NCBI RefSeq assembly: GCF_011947225.1
Contig: NZ_JAATVW010000010.1
Coordinates: 62,001 to 126,000, forward strand
Direction: 5' to 3'
DNA from: Planosporangium flavigriseum
Lineage (GTDB): Bacteria > Actinomycetota > Actinomycetes > Mycobacteriales > Micromonosporaceae
DNA length: 64,000 nucleotides
Position numbers and translations under genes: made by a program. Under the pieces are notes generated by a model, which had not been told where the DNA came from, did not search any database, and worked only from the letters and a program-made list of their open reading frames with translations. Positions 17,176 to 25,361 of the stretch are shown one piece after another. How positions within the stretch are numbered: the first letter of the stretch is position 1; each line of letters opens with the position of its first letter.

Positions 17176-17329
17176 GTCTGTCGCCTCCGTTGATTCCGGT
17201 CGTTCCGTGACTTTGTTCGTGTCAATAGCTGTATTTCCCCGCGCCCGTGCGCCCTAACGGGCTGGCGCCGTTTGCCTGACGCGGCTTCGGGTACCAATGA
17301 TTTCGATCTTCTGGAATCGGAGGTGTTTG

Positions 17330-17728
17330 ATGCCCGCGCGTAAGGAAATGCCCAGCACGCTGAAGCGCTCGTCGAAGAAGGCCCAGGAAACATGGGCCAA
17401 GACCCACGATGCCGCTGTCAAGGAGTACGGCGAGGGGGAGCGTAGCCACCGCACCGCGTACGCGTCACTCAAGCACTCGTTCGAGAAGGTGGGTGACCAC
17501 TGGGAGCCCAAGGCGCACAAGGGACCGAGCGACTCGCAGGCGGCCAAGAAGCGTCCCGCTTCGGGGGGTAAGACCGCGGAGGGCGTCGACGTGAACGCGA
17601 CGAAGACGCACCTCATGGAGGTGGCCCGCAAGCTGGACATCCGCGGCAGGTCCACCATGGCCAAGGACGAACTGGTGGATGCGATCAAGAAGGCCAACCG
17701 TGGTGCGACGCGCAAGGCGTGTTCATAG
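17330..17728 (+). CDS. ChaB family protein with Rho-N-like C-terminus
   Basis: 132 residues. The N-terminal ~65 residues match ChaB: MPARKEMPSTLKRSSKKAQE followed by AAVKEYGEGERSHRTAYAS and FEKVGDHWEPK. A Lys/Ser-rich linker leads to a small helical domain (THLMEVARKLDIRGRSTMAK, then DELVDAIKKANR) like the Rho N-terminal/SAP type, which can bind nucleic acid. ATG 17330 has GGAGG at ideal spacing. These proteins are common in actinobacteria as stress-related small proteins; the exact role is unknown. Confidence 0.88.
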   Translation: MPARKEMPSTLKRSSKKAQETWAKTHDAAVKEYGEGERSHRTAYASLKHSFEKVGDHWEPKAHKGPSDSQAAKKRPASGGKTAEGVDVNATKTHLMEVARKLDIRGRSTMAKDELVDAIKKANRGATRKACS

Positions 17729-17944
17729 CGGCCCGCAGCTGGTTCTTCATGATTCTTCGTGAACGGGGGCGCGTGACCGGACCCTTTGCTCACCCTCACA
17801 TCCCGACGCGAAGGTAGCTCGCGGCTTTACACCTTTGCTGGTACGTGCTGTCCTCAGGGAACCGTCTAATTGGTAACCGTCGATCAAATAATGGTCGACG
17901 ACGTCAATTCCCCGGGGACGGTCATCGCGTACCGGAGGTGCTTG

Positions 17945-19321
17945 ATGCGTCGGCGTCACTTCCTGGCAACCCTGGTGGCGGCTGGTGCGGCCGTCACCCT
18001 TGTCGCGGGGCCGCAAGTGTCCAAAGCCACCGCGGAATCGAACCAGCTCTACATCTACCGGGTTTCGGCCGCCACGGATTCGGCGGCACAGCGTCTGGTC
18101 AACGAGGGCTTCGACGTACTCGAAAACCGCAGTGGCACAAGCCTGTTCGTACTCGGTGACGACGCCACCGCCACCAAGCTGAAGGCGGCCGGCTTCGCTC
18201 CCGCGATTGCCGAAAGGCTCAAGCCCACGGGTTGGCAGCCGCCGTCCACCCGCCTGGTGCCCGACGCCGCCACGCCGGCCGCCGCGCCGGCCGCGGCGCC
18301 CATCGACGAGACCTATTACGGCGGATACCACACCGTCCGCGCCCAGTACGCCCACCTCGACAAGGTCGCCGCCGACCGTCCGAACCTCGCCACGGTCGTG
18401 GACTACGGCGACTCGTACCTCAAGACCCGCGACCCGGCGACCGGCTACGACCTGAAGGCGCTCTGCCTGACCCGCAAGCAGAGCGGCGACTGCGCGCTGA
18501 CCCCCAGCGCGCGCAAGCCCAGATTCCTGCTGATGACCCAGATCCATGCCCGGGAGATCGTCACCGGCGACATCTCGTGGCGGTTCATCGACCATCTCGC
18601 GAACGGCTACGGCGCGAACGCACAGGTGACCGCGCTGCTGGACAGCACTGAGGTGTGGGTGGTGCCGATCGTCAACCCCGACGGTGTCGACCTCGTCCAG
18701 CAAGGCGGCAACCGGCCGTACCTGCAACGCAAGAACCTCAACGGGATCGGCTGCGCCAACCCGCCCACCAGCACCAGCCAGCCCGGCGTGGACCTCAACC
18801 GCAACACCAGCACCCGCTGGGGTACCTCCGGCGTCAGCAGCAGCCAGTGCTCCCAGACCTACCCCGGCGCCGGACCGGACAGCGAACCGGAGACCAGAGC
18901 GATCGAGCGGCTCTTCCGCCAGCTGTACGCCGACCAGCGCGGCCCCAACGACAGCGACGCCGCGCCGGCCACCACCCGCGGCGCGATGATCAGTATCCAC
19001 TCGTACGCCGGCATGAATCTGTTCCCGTGGGGCTGGAGCACCAAGCACTCCGCCAACGATGCGGCGCTGCGGGTGATGGCCGCGCAGATGAGCCAGTACA
19101 ACGGGTACCGGTACGGGCAGCCCGGCGAGATCCTCTACAACGCCTCCGGCACCAGCGACGACTGGTCCTACGGCGAGCTCGGCATCGCGAGCTTCACCAT
19201 CGAGGTCGCGAGCTGCGGCAGCTTCACCCCGGCGTACTCGTGCACCAGCACCGACTTCGCCAAGAACCTACCGGCGCTCATGTACGTCGCAGGCAAGGCG
19301 AAAGCGCCTTACCAACCGTAA
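17945..19321 (+). CDS. Secreted M14 zinc carboxypeptidase
   Basis: 458 residues. The signal peptide MRRRHFLATLVAAGAAVTLV begins with consecutive Arg and could use Tat or Sec. A propeptide (~30-130) precedes the M14 domain: TQIHAREIVTGD supplies zinc ligands His and Glu (HxxE), VVPIVNPDGVDLV and DLNRNTSTRWG give substrate-binding Asn-Arg, AMISIHSYAGMNLFPWG the third zinc His, and ASFTIEVASCG the catalytic Glu. It removes C-terminal residues from peptides outside the cell. ATG 17945 has GGAGG upstream; an upstream ATG in frame lacks one. A strong hairpin follows. Confidence 0.92.
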   Translation: MRRRHFLATLVAAGAAVTLVAGPQVSKATAESNQLYIYRVSAATDSAAQRLVNEGFDVLENRSGTSLFVLGDDATATKLKAAGFAPAIAERLKPTGWQPPSTRLVPDAATPAAAPAAAPIDETYYGGYHTVRAQYAHLDKVAADRPNLATVVDYGDSYLKTRDPATGYDLKALCLTRKQSGDCALTPSARKPRFLLMTQIHAREIVTGDISWRFIDHLANGYGANAQVTALLDSTEVWVVPIVNPDGVDLVQQGGNRPYLQRKNLNGIGCANPPTSTSQPGVDLNRNTSTRWGTSGVSSSQCSQTYPGAGPDSEPETRAIERLFRQLYADQRGPNDSDAAPATTRGAMISIHSYAGMNLFPWGWSTKHSANDAALRVMAAQMSQYNGYRYGQPGEILYNASGTSDDWSYGELGIASFTIEVASCGSFTPAYSCTSTDFAKNLPALMYVAGKAKAPYQP

Positions 19322-19327
19322 CCGCCG

Positions 19328-19370
19328 CCCCTGGCTGGCGCCGCGAGGGGGGCGCGGCGCCGGCCAGGGG
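19328..19370 (+). terminator. Intrinsic terminator after M14 peptidase
   Basis: 18-bp arms (CCCCTGGCTGGCGCC / GGCGCCGGCCAGGGG) with a 7-base loop and one wobble pair, starting a few bases after the peptidase stop. The right arm is followed at once by a second copy of its 16-18 bases (to ~19386), a short tandem duplication. Confidence 0.75.
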
Positions 19371-19393
19371 CGCGGCGCCGGCCAGGTGAAGGT

Positions 19394-19765
19394 TCAGCGT
19401 GGCCCTTTCCCCGGCTGCTGTGTCCATACCGGCTGGGGTGCCTCGTCGGGTTCGTCTCTCCCGTCGGGATCGGGTAGCTCCTTCGGCTTCGGTGCCACGT
19501 CCGGGTCCTTCCAGTCCGGGTGCCCCTCGAACCCGGAGCCGCCGCTGCTGCTCCCCGACGAGCCGCCACCCAGACCGGATCCGTCGTCCTCGGTGATGAT
19601 GTCGGACGTTGCCAGGGCCTCCGCCAGGGCGGTGTTGGGTGCGGGTTCGACCTCCATGTCGGCCGTCGTCGCCGGGGTGACCTTGGGCTCCTCGGGTATT
19701 CCGTGCCGCCGGCGCTCCCGCTCCTGGTTCTCCTCCGCCCGGGGGTCCCTCTCCTGGGTCACCAC
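19394..19765 (-). CDS. Acidic, low-complexity hypothetical protein
   Basis: 123 residues, very hydrophilic. The N-terminus is charged (QERDPRAEENQERERRRHG), the middle has a Ser/Gly run (GGGSSGSSSGGSG) and the end is Asp/Pro-rich (DPDVAPKPKELPDPDG). No fold or membrane segment is seen. Start is one of two adjacent GTG codons (19765, 19762) with CAGGA upstream. It is convergent with the M14 gene and could be a disordered cytosolic protein. Whether it is expressed is uncertain, but the codon positions look biased as in real genes here. Confidence 0.6.
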   Translation of the reverse strand: MVTQERDPRAEENQERERRRHGIPEEPKVTPATTADMEVEPAPNTALAEALATSDIITEDDGSGLGGGSSGSSSGGSGFEGHPDWKDPDVAPKPKELPDPDGRDEPDEAPQPVWTQQPGKGPR

Positions 19766-19804
19766 AAAATCCTGTCTTCGTTGCCGCCATGTGAACCAGG
19801 TCAG

Positions 19805-20848
19805 CTACCCCGTCCCCACGCGAGCAAACCCGCTCCGGGCCCGGGCCCTCGCACGGCTCTTGTGGGCGCGGCGGCCGGCGAAGAGTTGGCGGGCGATCGC
19901 GCCGGTGGCGACGAGCGCCCCCGCCGTCGCCGCCGCGGCCCCCCGCACGGCGGTAAGGCGCCGGCCGTGCCACCCGCCGTCGACGGCCTCGGTGCCCGGC
20001 CACGGATGGAACAGGTTGCCGTCGTGCTCGGGCGCGGGTTCGCGGGCGAAGTTCGTACGGTCGATGTAGTGGGCGAGCAGGCGCTCTACCAGGCCGGGGG
20101 TGAGCGTGGCTGGCACCCGCAAGACCCGGCCGGCGCCGCCGACGATCATTTCCGGGCGCGGCGCCCGGACCAGGTTCACGATGGTGTCCGCGACCAGCTC
20201 CGGCGGGTACACCGGCGGCATCGGTACGATCTTGCGCCCGGAGTAGTTGCCGGCGTGGCGCCAGAACGGTGTGTCGATCGCGGCAGGCAGGACGGTGCAG
20301 ACATGTACGTCGCGGGCGCCGTCGAGGCGTAGCTCCTGGCGCAGGGTGGCGCTCAGGGCGCGGTTCGCGGCCTTCGACATGACGTACGCGTGGTTGTACG
20401 GCGTCGGGGCGAACGCGGTGACCGACGAGATGTTGACCAGCACCCCGGACCCCTGCCGCCGCATCTGCTCCAGCGCGGCCCGGCTGCCGTAGACGTACCC
20501 CATGACGTTGACGTCGACGATCCGCCGGACGTCGGCGAGCGGCACGACCAGAAACGGGCCGAAGGCGCCCACCACGGCGGCGTTGACCCACACGTCGATG
20601 CGGCCGAACGCGTCGACGGCTCGGTCTCTGACCTCCCGTACGGCGGCCTCGGAGCTGACGTCCGCGGGTACCGACAGCGCCTGTGCGCCCCGGTCGGCGC
20701 ACTCCTTCTCGGCGGCGCGCAGCGGATTTTTGGCCCGGGCGGTGAGTACGAGGTTCGCGCCGGCGTCGGCGAAGGCCAGCGCGGTGGCGCGACCGATCCC
20801 ACTGGAGGCGCCGGTGATGACCACGGTGGCATCCCCGACCTGCATCAC
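19805..20848 (-). CDS. Short-chain dehydrogenase/reductase (SDR) with C-terminal extension
   Basis: 347 residues. The Rossmann domain (~5-250) has VVITGASSGIGRATALA for NAD(P) binding, VNAAVVGAFGP, the catalytic Ser in LVNISSVTAFAP and the Y-x-x-x-K in HAYVMSKAANRA. The extra ~90 residues include a hydrophobic stretch (AAAATAGALVATGAIARQLF) that may be a membrane anchor and an Arg-rich end. Substrate unknown. Starts at GTG 20848 or ATG 20845. A terminator at 20881-20912 separates it from the upstream monooxygenase operon. Confidence 0.88.
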   Translation of the reverse strand: MMQVGDATVVITGASSGIGRATALAFADAGANLVLTARAKNPLRAAEKECADRGAQALSVPADVSSEAAVREVRDRAVDAFGRIDVWVNAAVVGAFGPFLVVPLADVRRIVDVNVMGYVYGSRAALEQMRRQGSGVLVNISSVTAFAPTPYNHAYVMSKAANRALSATLRQELRLDGARDVHVCTVLPAAIDTPFWRHAGNYSGRKIVPMPPVYPPELVADTIVNLVRAPRPEMIVGGAGRVLRVPATLTPGLVERLLAHYIDRTNFAREPAPEHDGNLFHPWPGTEAVDGGWHGRRLTAVRGAAAATAGALVATGAIARQLFAGRRAHKSRARARARSGFARVGTG

Positions 20849-20880
20849 GATCAGCTACCCGGACACCTCGCAGGTAATCC

Positions 20881-20912
20881 GCGCCGGGGGCAGCGGTCGC
20901 TGCCCCCGGCGC
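20881..20912 (-). terminator. Intrinsic terminator of the conservon operon
   Basis: 14-bp perfect stem (GCGCCGGGGGCAGC / GCTGCCCCCGGCGC) with loop GGTC, 24 bases after the stop of the StyA-like gene on the minus strand. Confidence 0.8.
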
Positions 20913-20935
20913 ACACGCAGCTCAAGCCATCGGCG

Positions 20936-22171
20936 TCAGGCCAACGATGCCAGGTAGGCGGCGGCCTTGTCGGGGTACATGAACCAGTGCTGGAAGTCGT
21001 TCGGGTCGGAGAAGCCGTTGCCGAAGCGGCGGGCGATGGTCGGGTTGGCCGAGGCGGCGCCCAGAATCTGCTGCACGTGCTCGGGAAGCGGCAGCAGCAT
21101 GGCGTTGGTCCAGTCGGTCACCGCGCGGCCGGTACCCTCCCAGAACAGCTCGAACGTCTGCTCCATCCACGCCCGGTCGAACGGCTGGTCGCCGTGCGCC
21201 AGGATGGACTTGAGGTACGACGCCGCGCACTTGGCAGCGGTGTTGCTGCCCTGGCCGGTGATCGGGTCGTTGGCGACCACGACGTCGGCCAGGCCCAGGA
21301 CGAGGCCACCGGACGGAAGCTCGGCGACCGGGCGGCGCACGGTCGGCGTGTACCGGCCCGACAGCGTAGCCCGCCCGTCGGTCAGCTCCACGTTGAGGCA
21401 CCGCTCGTAGATCCACGGCGTGTACTGGCGCGCCAGCTCGAGGGTGATCTTCAGCTGTTCAGTCGGGTCCAGGCGGTCGGCGAACCGGTCGAGGGGGCCG
21501 CCCGGGATCGTCTCCCAGAAGAGGATGTCGCACGGCCCGCTCAGCGTGTAGCTGGGCATCACGAACAGCTCGCCGAGGCCGGGCACGGCGTTGAAGCTGA
21601 CGTGCGGCACCGGGTACAGCGGGTCGGGCGTCATGCCGTGCACGTACGAGACGGCGAGGCCGCGCTGCGGCGCGGTGTACACCGACCGCGACGGGTCCCG
21701 GTCGAACGCGCTGACCAGGTCTCCCTTGCCGGCGGCGACGATGGTGAGGTCGTAGCGGCCCAGCGCGGCCAGTCCGTCCAGGTCGGAGGTGGTCACCCCC
21801 TGGTAGTGGATCGTGCCGCCGCGCTGCTCGAACAGTTCCAGCCAGGCGGCCATCTTGACCCGCTGGTCGGTGCTCTGCGCGTACGCGTCGAGGTCGCACG
21901 GGATGCGCAGGGCCCGCTCACCGGGCGGAGCCGACAGCGAAACCTGCAGCCCCTCGACCTTCGGGGAGTCGTTCTCCCACAGGTTCAGCCCGTACGCCCG
22001 CTCGGTCTGCAGCGCGTTGTCGAACATCATCTGGGTGCTCGTCACCCAGCCGCGGCGGATCTCATCGGGGGTGCGCGCCGACATGACGGTCACGTCGTAC
22101 CCCTCGGCGAGCAGGCTCAGCGCGAGTTGTAACCCGGACTGACCGGCGCCGACGATAAGAATTCTCCGCAT
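20936..22171 (-). CDS. StyA-type FAD-dependent monooxygenase (styrene/indole monooxygenase-like)
   Basis: 411 residues. N-terminal FAD motif RRILIVGAGQSGLQLALSL, then a typical SMO substrate domain, and ADVVVANDPITGQGSNTAAK near residue 300, matching the FAD-contacting region of StyA. Such enzymes epoxidise aromatic alkenes or indole using FADH2 delivered by a separate reductase; no StyB reductase gene is nearby. AGGAGG precedes ATG 22171. It is the last gene of the cvnA-cvnB-cvnC-cvnD transcription unit, an arrangement found repeatedly in actinobacteria, so its activity may serve or be controlled by that signalling complex. Confidence 0.85.
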   Translation of the reverse strand: MRRILIVGAGQSGLQLALSLLAEGYDVTVMSARTPDEIRRGWVTSTQMMFDNALQTERAYGLNLWENDSPKVEGLQVSLSAPPGERALRIPCDLDAYAQSTDQRVKMAAWLELFEQRGGTIHYQGVTTSDLDGLAALGRYDLTIVAAGKGDLVSAFDRDPSRSVYTAPQRGLAVSYVHGMTPDPLYPVPHVSFNAVPGLGELFVMPSYTLSGPCDILFWETIPGGPLDRFADRLDPTEQLKITLELARQYTPWIYERCLNVELTDGRATLSGRYTPTVRRPVAELPSGGLVLGLADVVVANDPITGQGSNTAAKCAASYLKSILAHGDQPFDRAWMEQTFELFWEGTGRAVTDWTNAMLLPLPEHVQQILGAASANPTIARRFGNGFSDPNDFQHWFMYPDKAAAYLASLA

Positions 22172-22196
22172 TGGTACCTCCTGGGGGTGGTTCTTA

Positions 22197-22835
22197 CTAA
22201 CGGGCGGTGAGGACGCCCGGGGGCGAGCCGCCCGTCGTTGAGCCGGCTGCGCGCTTCATCGTGTGTTCCACGACCGTCATCAGCGCCCGCGCGACCGAGG
22301 ACGAGTCGCGCGCATCGCACGTGATCAGCGGAACGTTGGGGGACAGTGCGAGCGCTTCGCGTACCTCTTCGAGGTCGTGCGTCAGCACCCCGTCGAACAG
22401 GTTGAGGGCGACCACGAACGGCAGGTCGCTGTCCTGCTCGAAGTAGTTCACGGCGGCGAACGACGATTCGAGGTGGCGGGTGTCGGCGAGGACGAGCGCG
22501 CCGACCGCGCCCCGGCAGAGGTCGTCCCACATCTGCCAGAACCGTGCCTGACCCGGCGTGCCGAACAGGTACAACACCAGATCGGAGCCGATCGTCAAGC
22601 GACCGAAGTCCATCGCGACGGTGGTCGTCGTTTTGTCGATGCCCGGGTCCAGCCGGTCCACCGGCTCGCTGGCCGCTGTCATCCACGCCTCGGTGTTGAT
22701 CGGCGCGATCTCCGAGATGGACCCGACGCAGGTCGTCTTGCCGACCCCGAAACCGCCAGCGATGACGATCTTCGCCGAGGTCAACATGCTGCCGGTCGAC
22801 ATGCTGTTACCGGTCGACATGCTGTTGGTCGACAT
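22197..22835 (-). CDS. cvnD: Conservon GTP-binding protein CvnD
   Basis: 212 residues from ATG 22835, 7 bases after the cvnC stop. Ras-like GTPase: P-loop AGGFGVGKTTCVGSI, then TTTTVAMDFGRLTI (switch I), LFGTPGQARFWQMWDDL (G3, DxxG as GTPGQ), and VALNLFDG in place of NKxD. The Gly-Thr-Pro G3 and Asn-Leu-Phe-Asp G4 are usual for CvnD. The 5' end contains three near-identical ATG-bearing units (MSTNS, MSTGNS, MSTGS), so any of four Met codons could start it. It acts with CvnA-C in a membrane-associated complex that resembles G-protein signalling. Confidence 0.92.
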   Translation of the reverse strand: MSTNSMSTGNSMSTGSMLTSAKIVIAGGFGVGKTTCVGSISEIAPINTEAWMTAASEPVDRLDPGIDKTTTTVAMDFGRLTIGSDLVLYLFGTPGQARFWQMWDDLCRGAVGALVLADTRHLESSFAAVNYFEQDSDLPFVVALNLFDGVLTHDLEEVREALALSPNVPLITCDARDSSSVARALMTVVEHTMKRAAGSTTGGSPPGVLTAR

Positions 22836-22842
22836 CGCGCTG

Positions 22843-23187
22843 TCAGGCGAGCTGGCGGAGGCCATCACGGAGTCGCTCCAGAAGGCGGAAATCGAACGGG
22901 GAACTGTAGGCATCGGCGTGGATCACCAGCCGGTCAGTGGCGGCGAGGTCGTCCACGACCACCCGGGTCACGCCGAGCGACATGCCGGAGCACGCCGAGA
23001 GCTCGGCGACGGACTTGGTTTCACGCGCGTTCTCGTACAGCGTGCGCGCCTCGGGGAGCAGGCCCGCCGCGAAGAACGCGTCGTAGTACGGCACCGACAC
23101 CAGCGTGTGGATCAGCAGATGTTGGCGTGTGCGGGTGCGCCCCCCGGTCAGAACGTAGGGGCGCACCTTCCAGTGCGTGGAGGCCAC
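22843..23187 (-). CDS. cvnC: Conservon DUF742 protein CvnC
   Basis: 114 residues, DUF742. N-terminal RPYVLTGGRTRTRQHLLIHT is diagnostic; the middle contains a winged-helix-like part (SVAELSACSGMSLGVTRVVV) and the end has the SSPFDFRLLERLRDGL motif. GTG 23187 has AAAGGGAG upstream. It lies between cvnB and cvnD with short gaps. Confidence 0.93.
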   Translation of the reverse strand: MASTHWKVRPYVLTGGRTRTRQHLLIHTLVSVPYYDAFFAAGLLPEARTLYENARETKSVAELSACSGMSLGVTRVVVDDLAATDRLVIHADAYSSPFDFRLLERLRDGLRQLA

Positions 23188-23214
23188 GTGTTCGCTCCCT
23201 TTGCTCTGCCGTGC

Positions 23215-23688
23215 TCAGCGGGGTAGCTGGCTGGCGGTCATCCGGTGCAGATCGGTGCGCACCTGCGGGGTCAGTACGTGCCCGACGGCGCTGACGAACT
23301 GCGTCATGTGGTAAGCGACGACCCGTAGGTCGCACCCGATCGCCGCGGCGACCGCCAGGCCCGCCGACTCGCCCACCCGCATGAACAGCAGGTGCCCGCG
23401 GGGCAGCCGAATCGTCATGTACTCCGAGGGGCCCAGGTCGAGCAGGGCGGCGCTGCGGTCGGCCATGCTGAGTAGCCCAGCGGTGAGCGCCGCCAACTGG
23501 TCACCCAGGTCGCGCGGCACCATGCGGGAGGCGGCGAGCTGCAGGCCGTCCAGTGAGACGATCAGCGCGTGGGTGACGCCGGGCACCTCGTCGGCGAACT
23601 GCCGGATGAGCCACGCGCAGTCCTGCGGGCTCCGGGCGGGCGGTTGTGCGGGCGGTTGTGCGGGCGCCCCGTTGTTGTGAGGCATCAT
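23215..23688 (-). CDS. cvnB: Conservon roadblock/LC7 protein CvnB
   Basis: 157 residues. A Pro/Gln-rich leader (AQPPAQPPARSPQ) precedes the roadblock fold: CAWLIRQFADEVPGVTHALI, DGLQLAASRMVPRDLGDQLA and PRGHLLFMRVGESAGLAVAA. It is predicted to act as GTPase-interacting partner of CvnD. Its ATG overlaps the cvnA stop as ATGA, indicating translational coupling. Confidence 0.93.
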   Translation of the reverse strand: MMPHNNGAPAQPPAQPPARSPQDCAWLIRQFADEVPGVTHALIVSLDGLQLAASRMVPRDLGDQLAALTAGLLSMADRSAALLDLGPSEYMTIRLPRGHLLFMRVGESAGLAVAAAIGCDLRVVAYHMTQFVSAVGHVLTPQVRTDLHRMTASQLPR

Positions 23689-24998
23689 CGCTGGTTTCCT
23701 TCAGAGTCGTCGTTGCTGGGCGACCCGATGCCGGGCGACCACTGCGCGTCGCTGATGCCGGCTGCGAAGTCCGCCGTCTCATCCGGCCACATGAGACGGT
23801 CGGCTGCGCTCTCCGGAGAGGTGCGCTGTTGCGGTGCGGCAGACTGGTGTGGCGTGTCTTGGTACGGCGCGTCATGGTGTGGTGCACCGGAGCCGTTCGT
23901 CGAGGCGCTGTGCACTGCGGGAGCGCCGGTTGCCGAGGACGCATCGCGCAGGCTCTCGCGCACCCGCCGGGGCAGACCGTTGCTGCTGCTCGACTCCCGC
24001 CGCGAGGGGCGGCCACCGTCGGCGCCCGGTTCCCCGTTGATGAGCATGAGATGTGCCCCCGGTACCTGCGCGCTCCCTTGGTAGGTGCTCGTCGGGTCGG
24101 TAGTCCGGTGGGGTGGCCACTGGGGCGGCCGCGCCGACCGGGTCGGCGCGGCGAGTGGTGCGGGACCGGCCCCCATCCGGTTGCGCGGCGCGACCTCGCA
24201 GAGCAGCGCATCAGGGATCAGTACGTGCGTGGTCGTGCCGCCCGACTGCCGGTTCGTGAGGTGCACCCGCATCTGATTGGCGACGGCCAGGCGGGAAACG
24301 ACGACCAGACCGAGATGCGAGGCGGGGTTACCGTCGAGCGCTGGCGGTACTGCGCCGGCCAGCATGGCGTTGAGAGCTGGTAGGTGGTCGGGTTTGATGC
24401 CGACGCCGGCATCCTCGATGCGCATCAGCACGTTGCCGGTTTCGGTGATGTACGCCGACACGATCACCGGCGACGTCGGTGGGGAGAAGCGGGTCGAGTT
24501 GTCCAACAGCTCGGTCAGGACCCGGATGACGTCGTCCGCAGCGAACTCGACGACCGAGAGGTTCACGATCTGTCCGATCTGGACCCGCGGGTAGTACTCG
24601 ATCGCGGAGCTCGCTGCCCGGATGACGTCCAGCAGGGATGTGACCTGCCGGTCGGCGTCGTCGACCTTGCGGCCGAGCAGCACCTGCAGGTTCTCCGCCT
24701 GCCGGCGGATGCGCGTGTTGGCGTGGTCGATCCGGTACAGCTTCTCCAGCTTGTCGGCGTCCTGCTCGTCCGCCTCGGCGTCTTCGAGGTAGATGCCCAT
24801 CTGGTACGCGGAGGCGAGGATCCGCAGCGCGAACTGTTCGCAGATCGCGGGCCAGATGGCCTGGGTCGGGTCCTCGCGCACCGGTGGGGATGGCTGTGCT
24901 GCCGGCTCCGCTTCGATGACGCGGCGTGGGGGTGTGTCATCGATGGTCGGGTCCAGCCGCCGGGCCATCCGCTGACGCCACGTTAGTCGACGCCTCAT
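23685..24998 (-). CDS. cvnA: Conservon sensor-kinase-like CvnA, short soluble form
   Basis: 437 residues. A helical part (QFALRILASAYQMGIYLEDA, then DHANTRIRRQAENLQVLLGR) is followed by an HATPase_c domain: N-box LTELLDNSTRFSPPTSPV, G1 MRIEDAGVGIKPDHLPALN and HLGLVVVSRLA. The last ~170 residues are Ser/Pro/Gln-rich and disordered. Full-size CvnA proteins usually carry N-terminal membrane helices and a nitrate-sensor-like module; here there is neither, so it should be cytosolic. No canonical phospho-acceptor His is evident. First gene of the cvnABCD-styA unit. Confidence 0.9.
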   Translation of the reverse strand: MRRRLTWRQRMARRLDPTIDDTPPRRVIEAEPAAQPSPPVREDPTQAIWPAICEQFALRILASAYQMGIYLEDAEADEQDADKLEKLYRIDHANTRIRRQAENLQVLLGRKVDDADRQVTSLLDVIRAASSAIEYYPRVQIGQIVNLSVVEFAADDVIRVLTELLDNSTRFSPPTSPVIVSAYITETGNVLMRIEDAGVGIKPDHLPALNAMLAGAVPPALDGNPASHLGLVVVSRLAVANQMRVHLTNRQSGGTTTHVLIPDALLCEVAPRNRMGAGPAPLAAPTRSARPPQWPPHRTTDPTSTYQGSAQVPGAHLMLINGEPGADGGRPSRRESSSSNGLPRRVRESLRDASSATGAPAVHSASTNGSGAPHHDAPYQDTPHQSAAPQQRTSPESAADRLMWPDETADFAAGISDAQWSPGIGSPSNDDSEGNQR

Positions 24999-25361
24999 CG
25001 CGGGACCTCGCGGGAAATAACGGGTTGTTTCATAATCTTCCGGACCTGCGCCCGATCACGTGGTCTGACACGATCCAGCAGTCAACCATTACCCGCCGAC
25101 GATGGCAATGTCGCTCTGTCGATGTTCCGACTGTTTTCCCAGCTCATCACGAATGAGCGGTTCGGCGGTGCGGTGTGTGCTTTCCCATAACCTGCGACGC
25201 GCCGCATCGCATCGACTACGGTTAGCGCTTTTGCTATACAGATTCGTTCGGGGTTCGCCTCAATGGACGGCGACGGACCCGCTGAAGGTCCAAAAGGGCC
25301 CGACGTGGAAACACGTCGGGCCCTGCCTGTCCGATATGGAGTTTGAATATCGGTCCTTCGG
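24999..25361. other. Intergenic region upstream of conservon, with one terminator
   Basis: About 360 bases without a gene, clearly less GC-rich between 25020 and 25250. It should hold the cvnA promoter (near 25000-25150). The only clear element is the hairpin at 25295-25324 belonging to the methyltransferase gene. No operator-like palindrome was recognised. Confidence 0.5.
25295..25324 (-). terminator. Intrinsic terminator of the methyltransferase gene
   Basis: 13-bp perfect stem AGGGCCCGACGTG / CACGTCGGGCCCT with a four-base loop (GAAA on plus, TTTC on minus), followed on the minus strand by TTTTGG. It lies 37 bases after the methyltransferase stop. Confidence 0.85.

Noticed and set aside
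20390-22132. Long plus-strand frame over the SDR and StyA-like genes
   Set aside because: Antisense shadow; no recognisable domain, and the minus-strand genes are certain.
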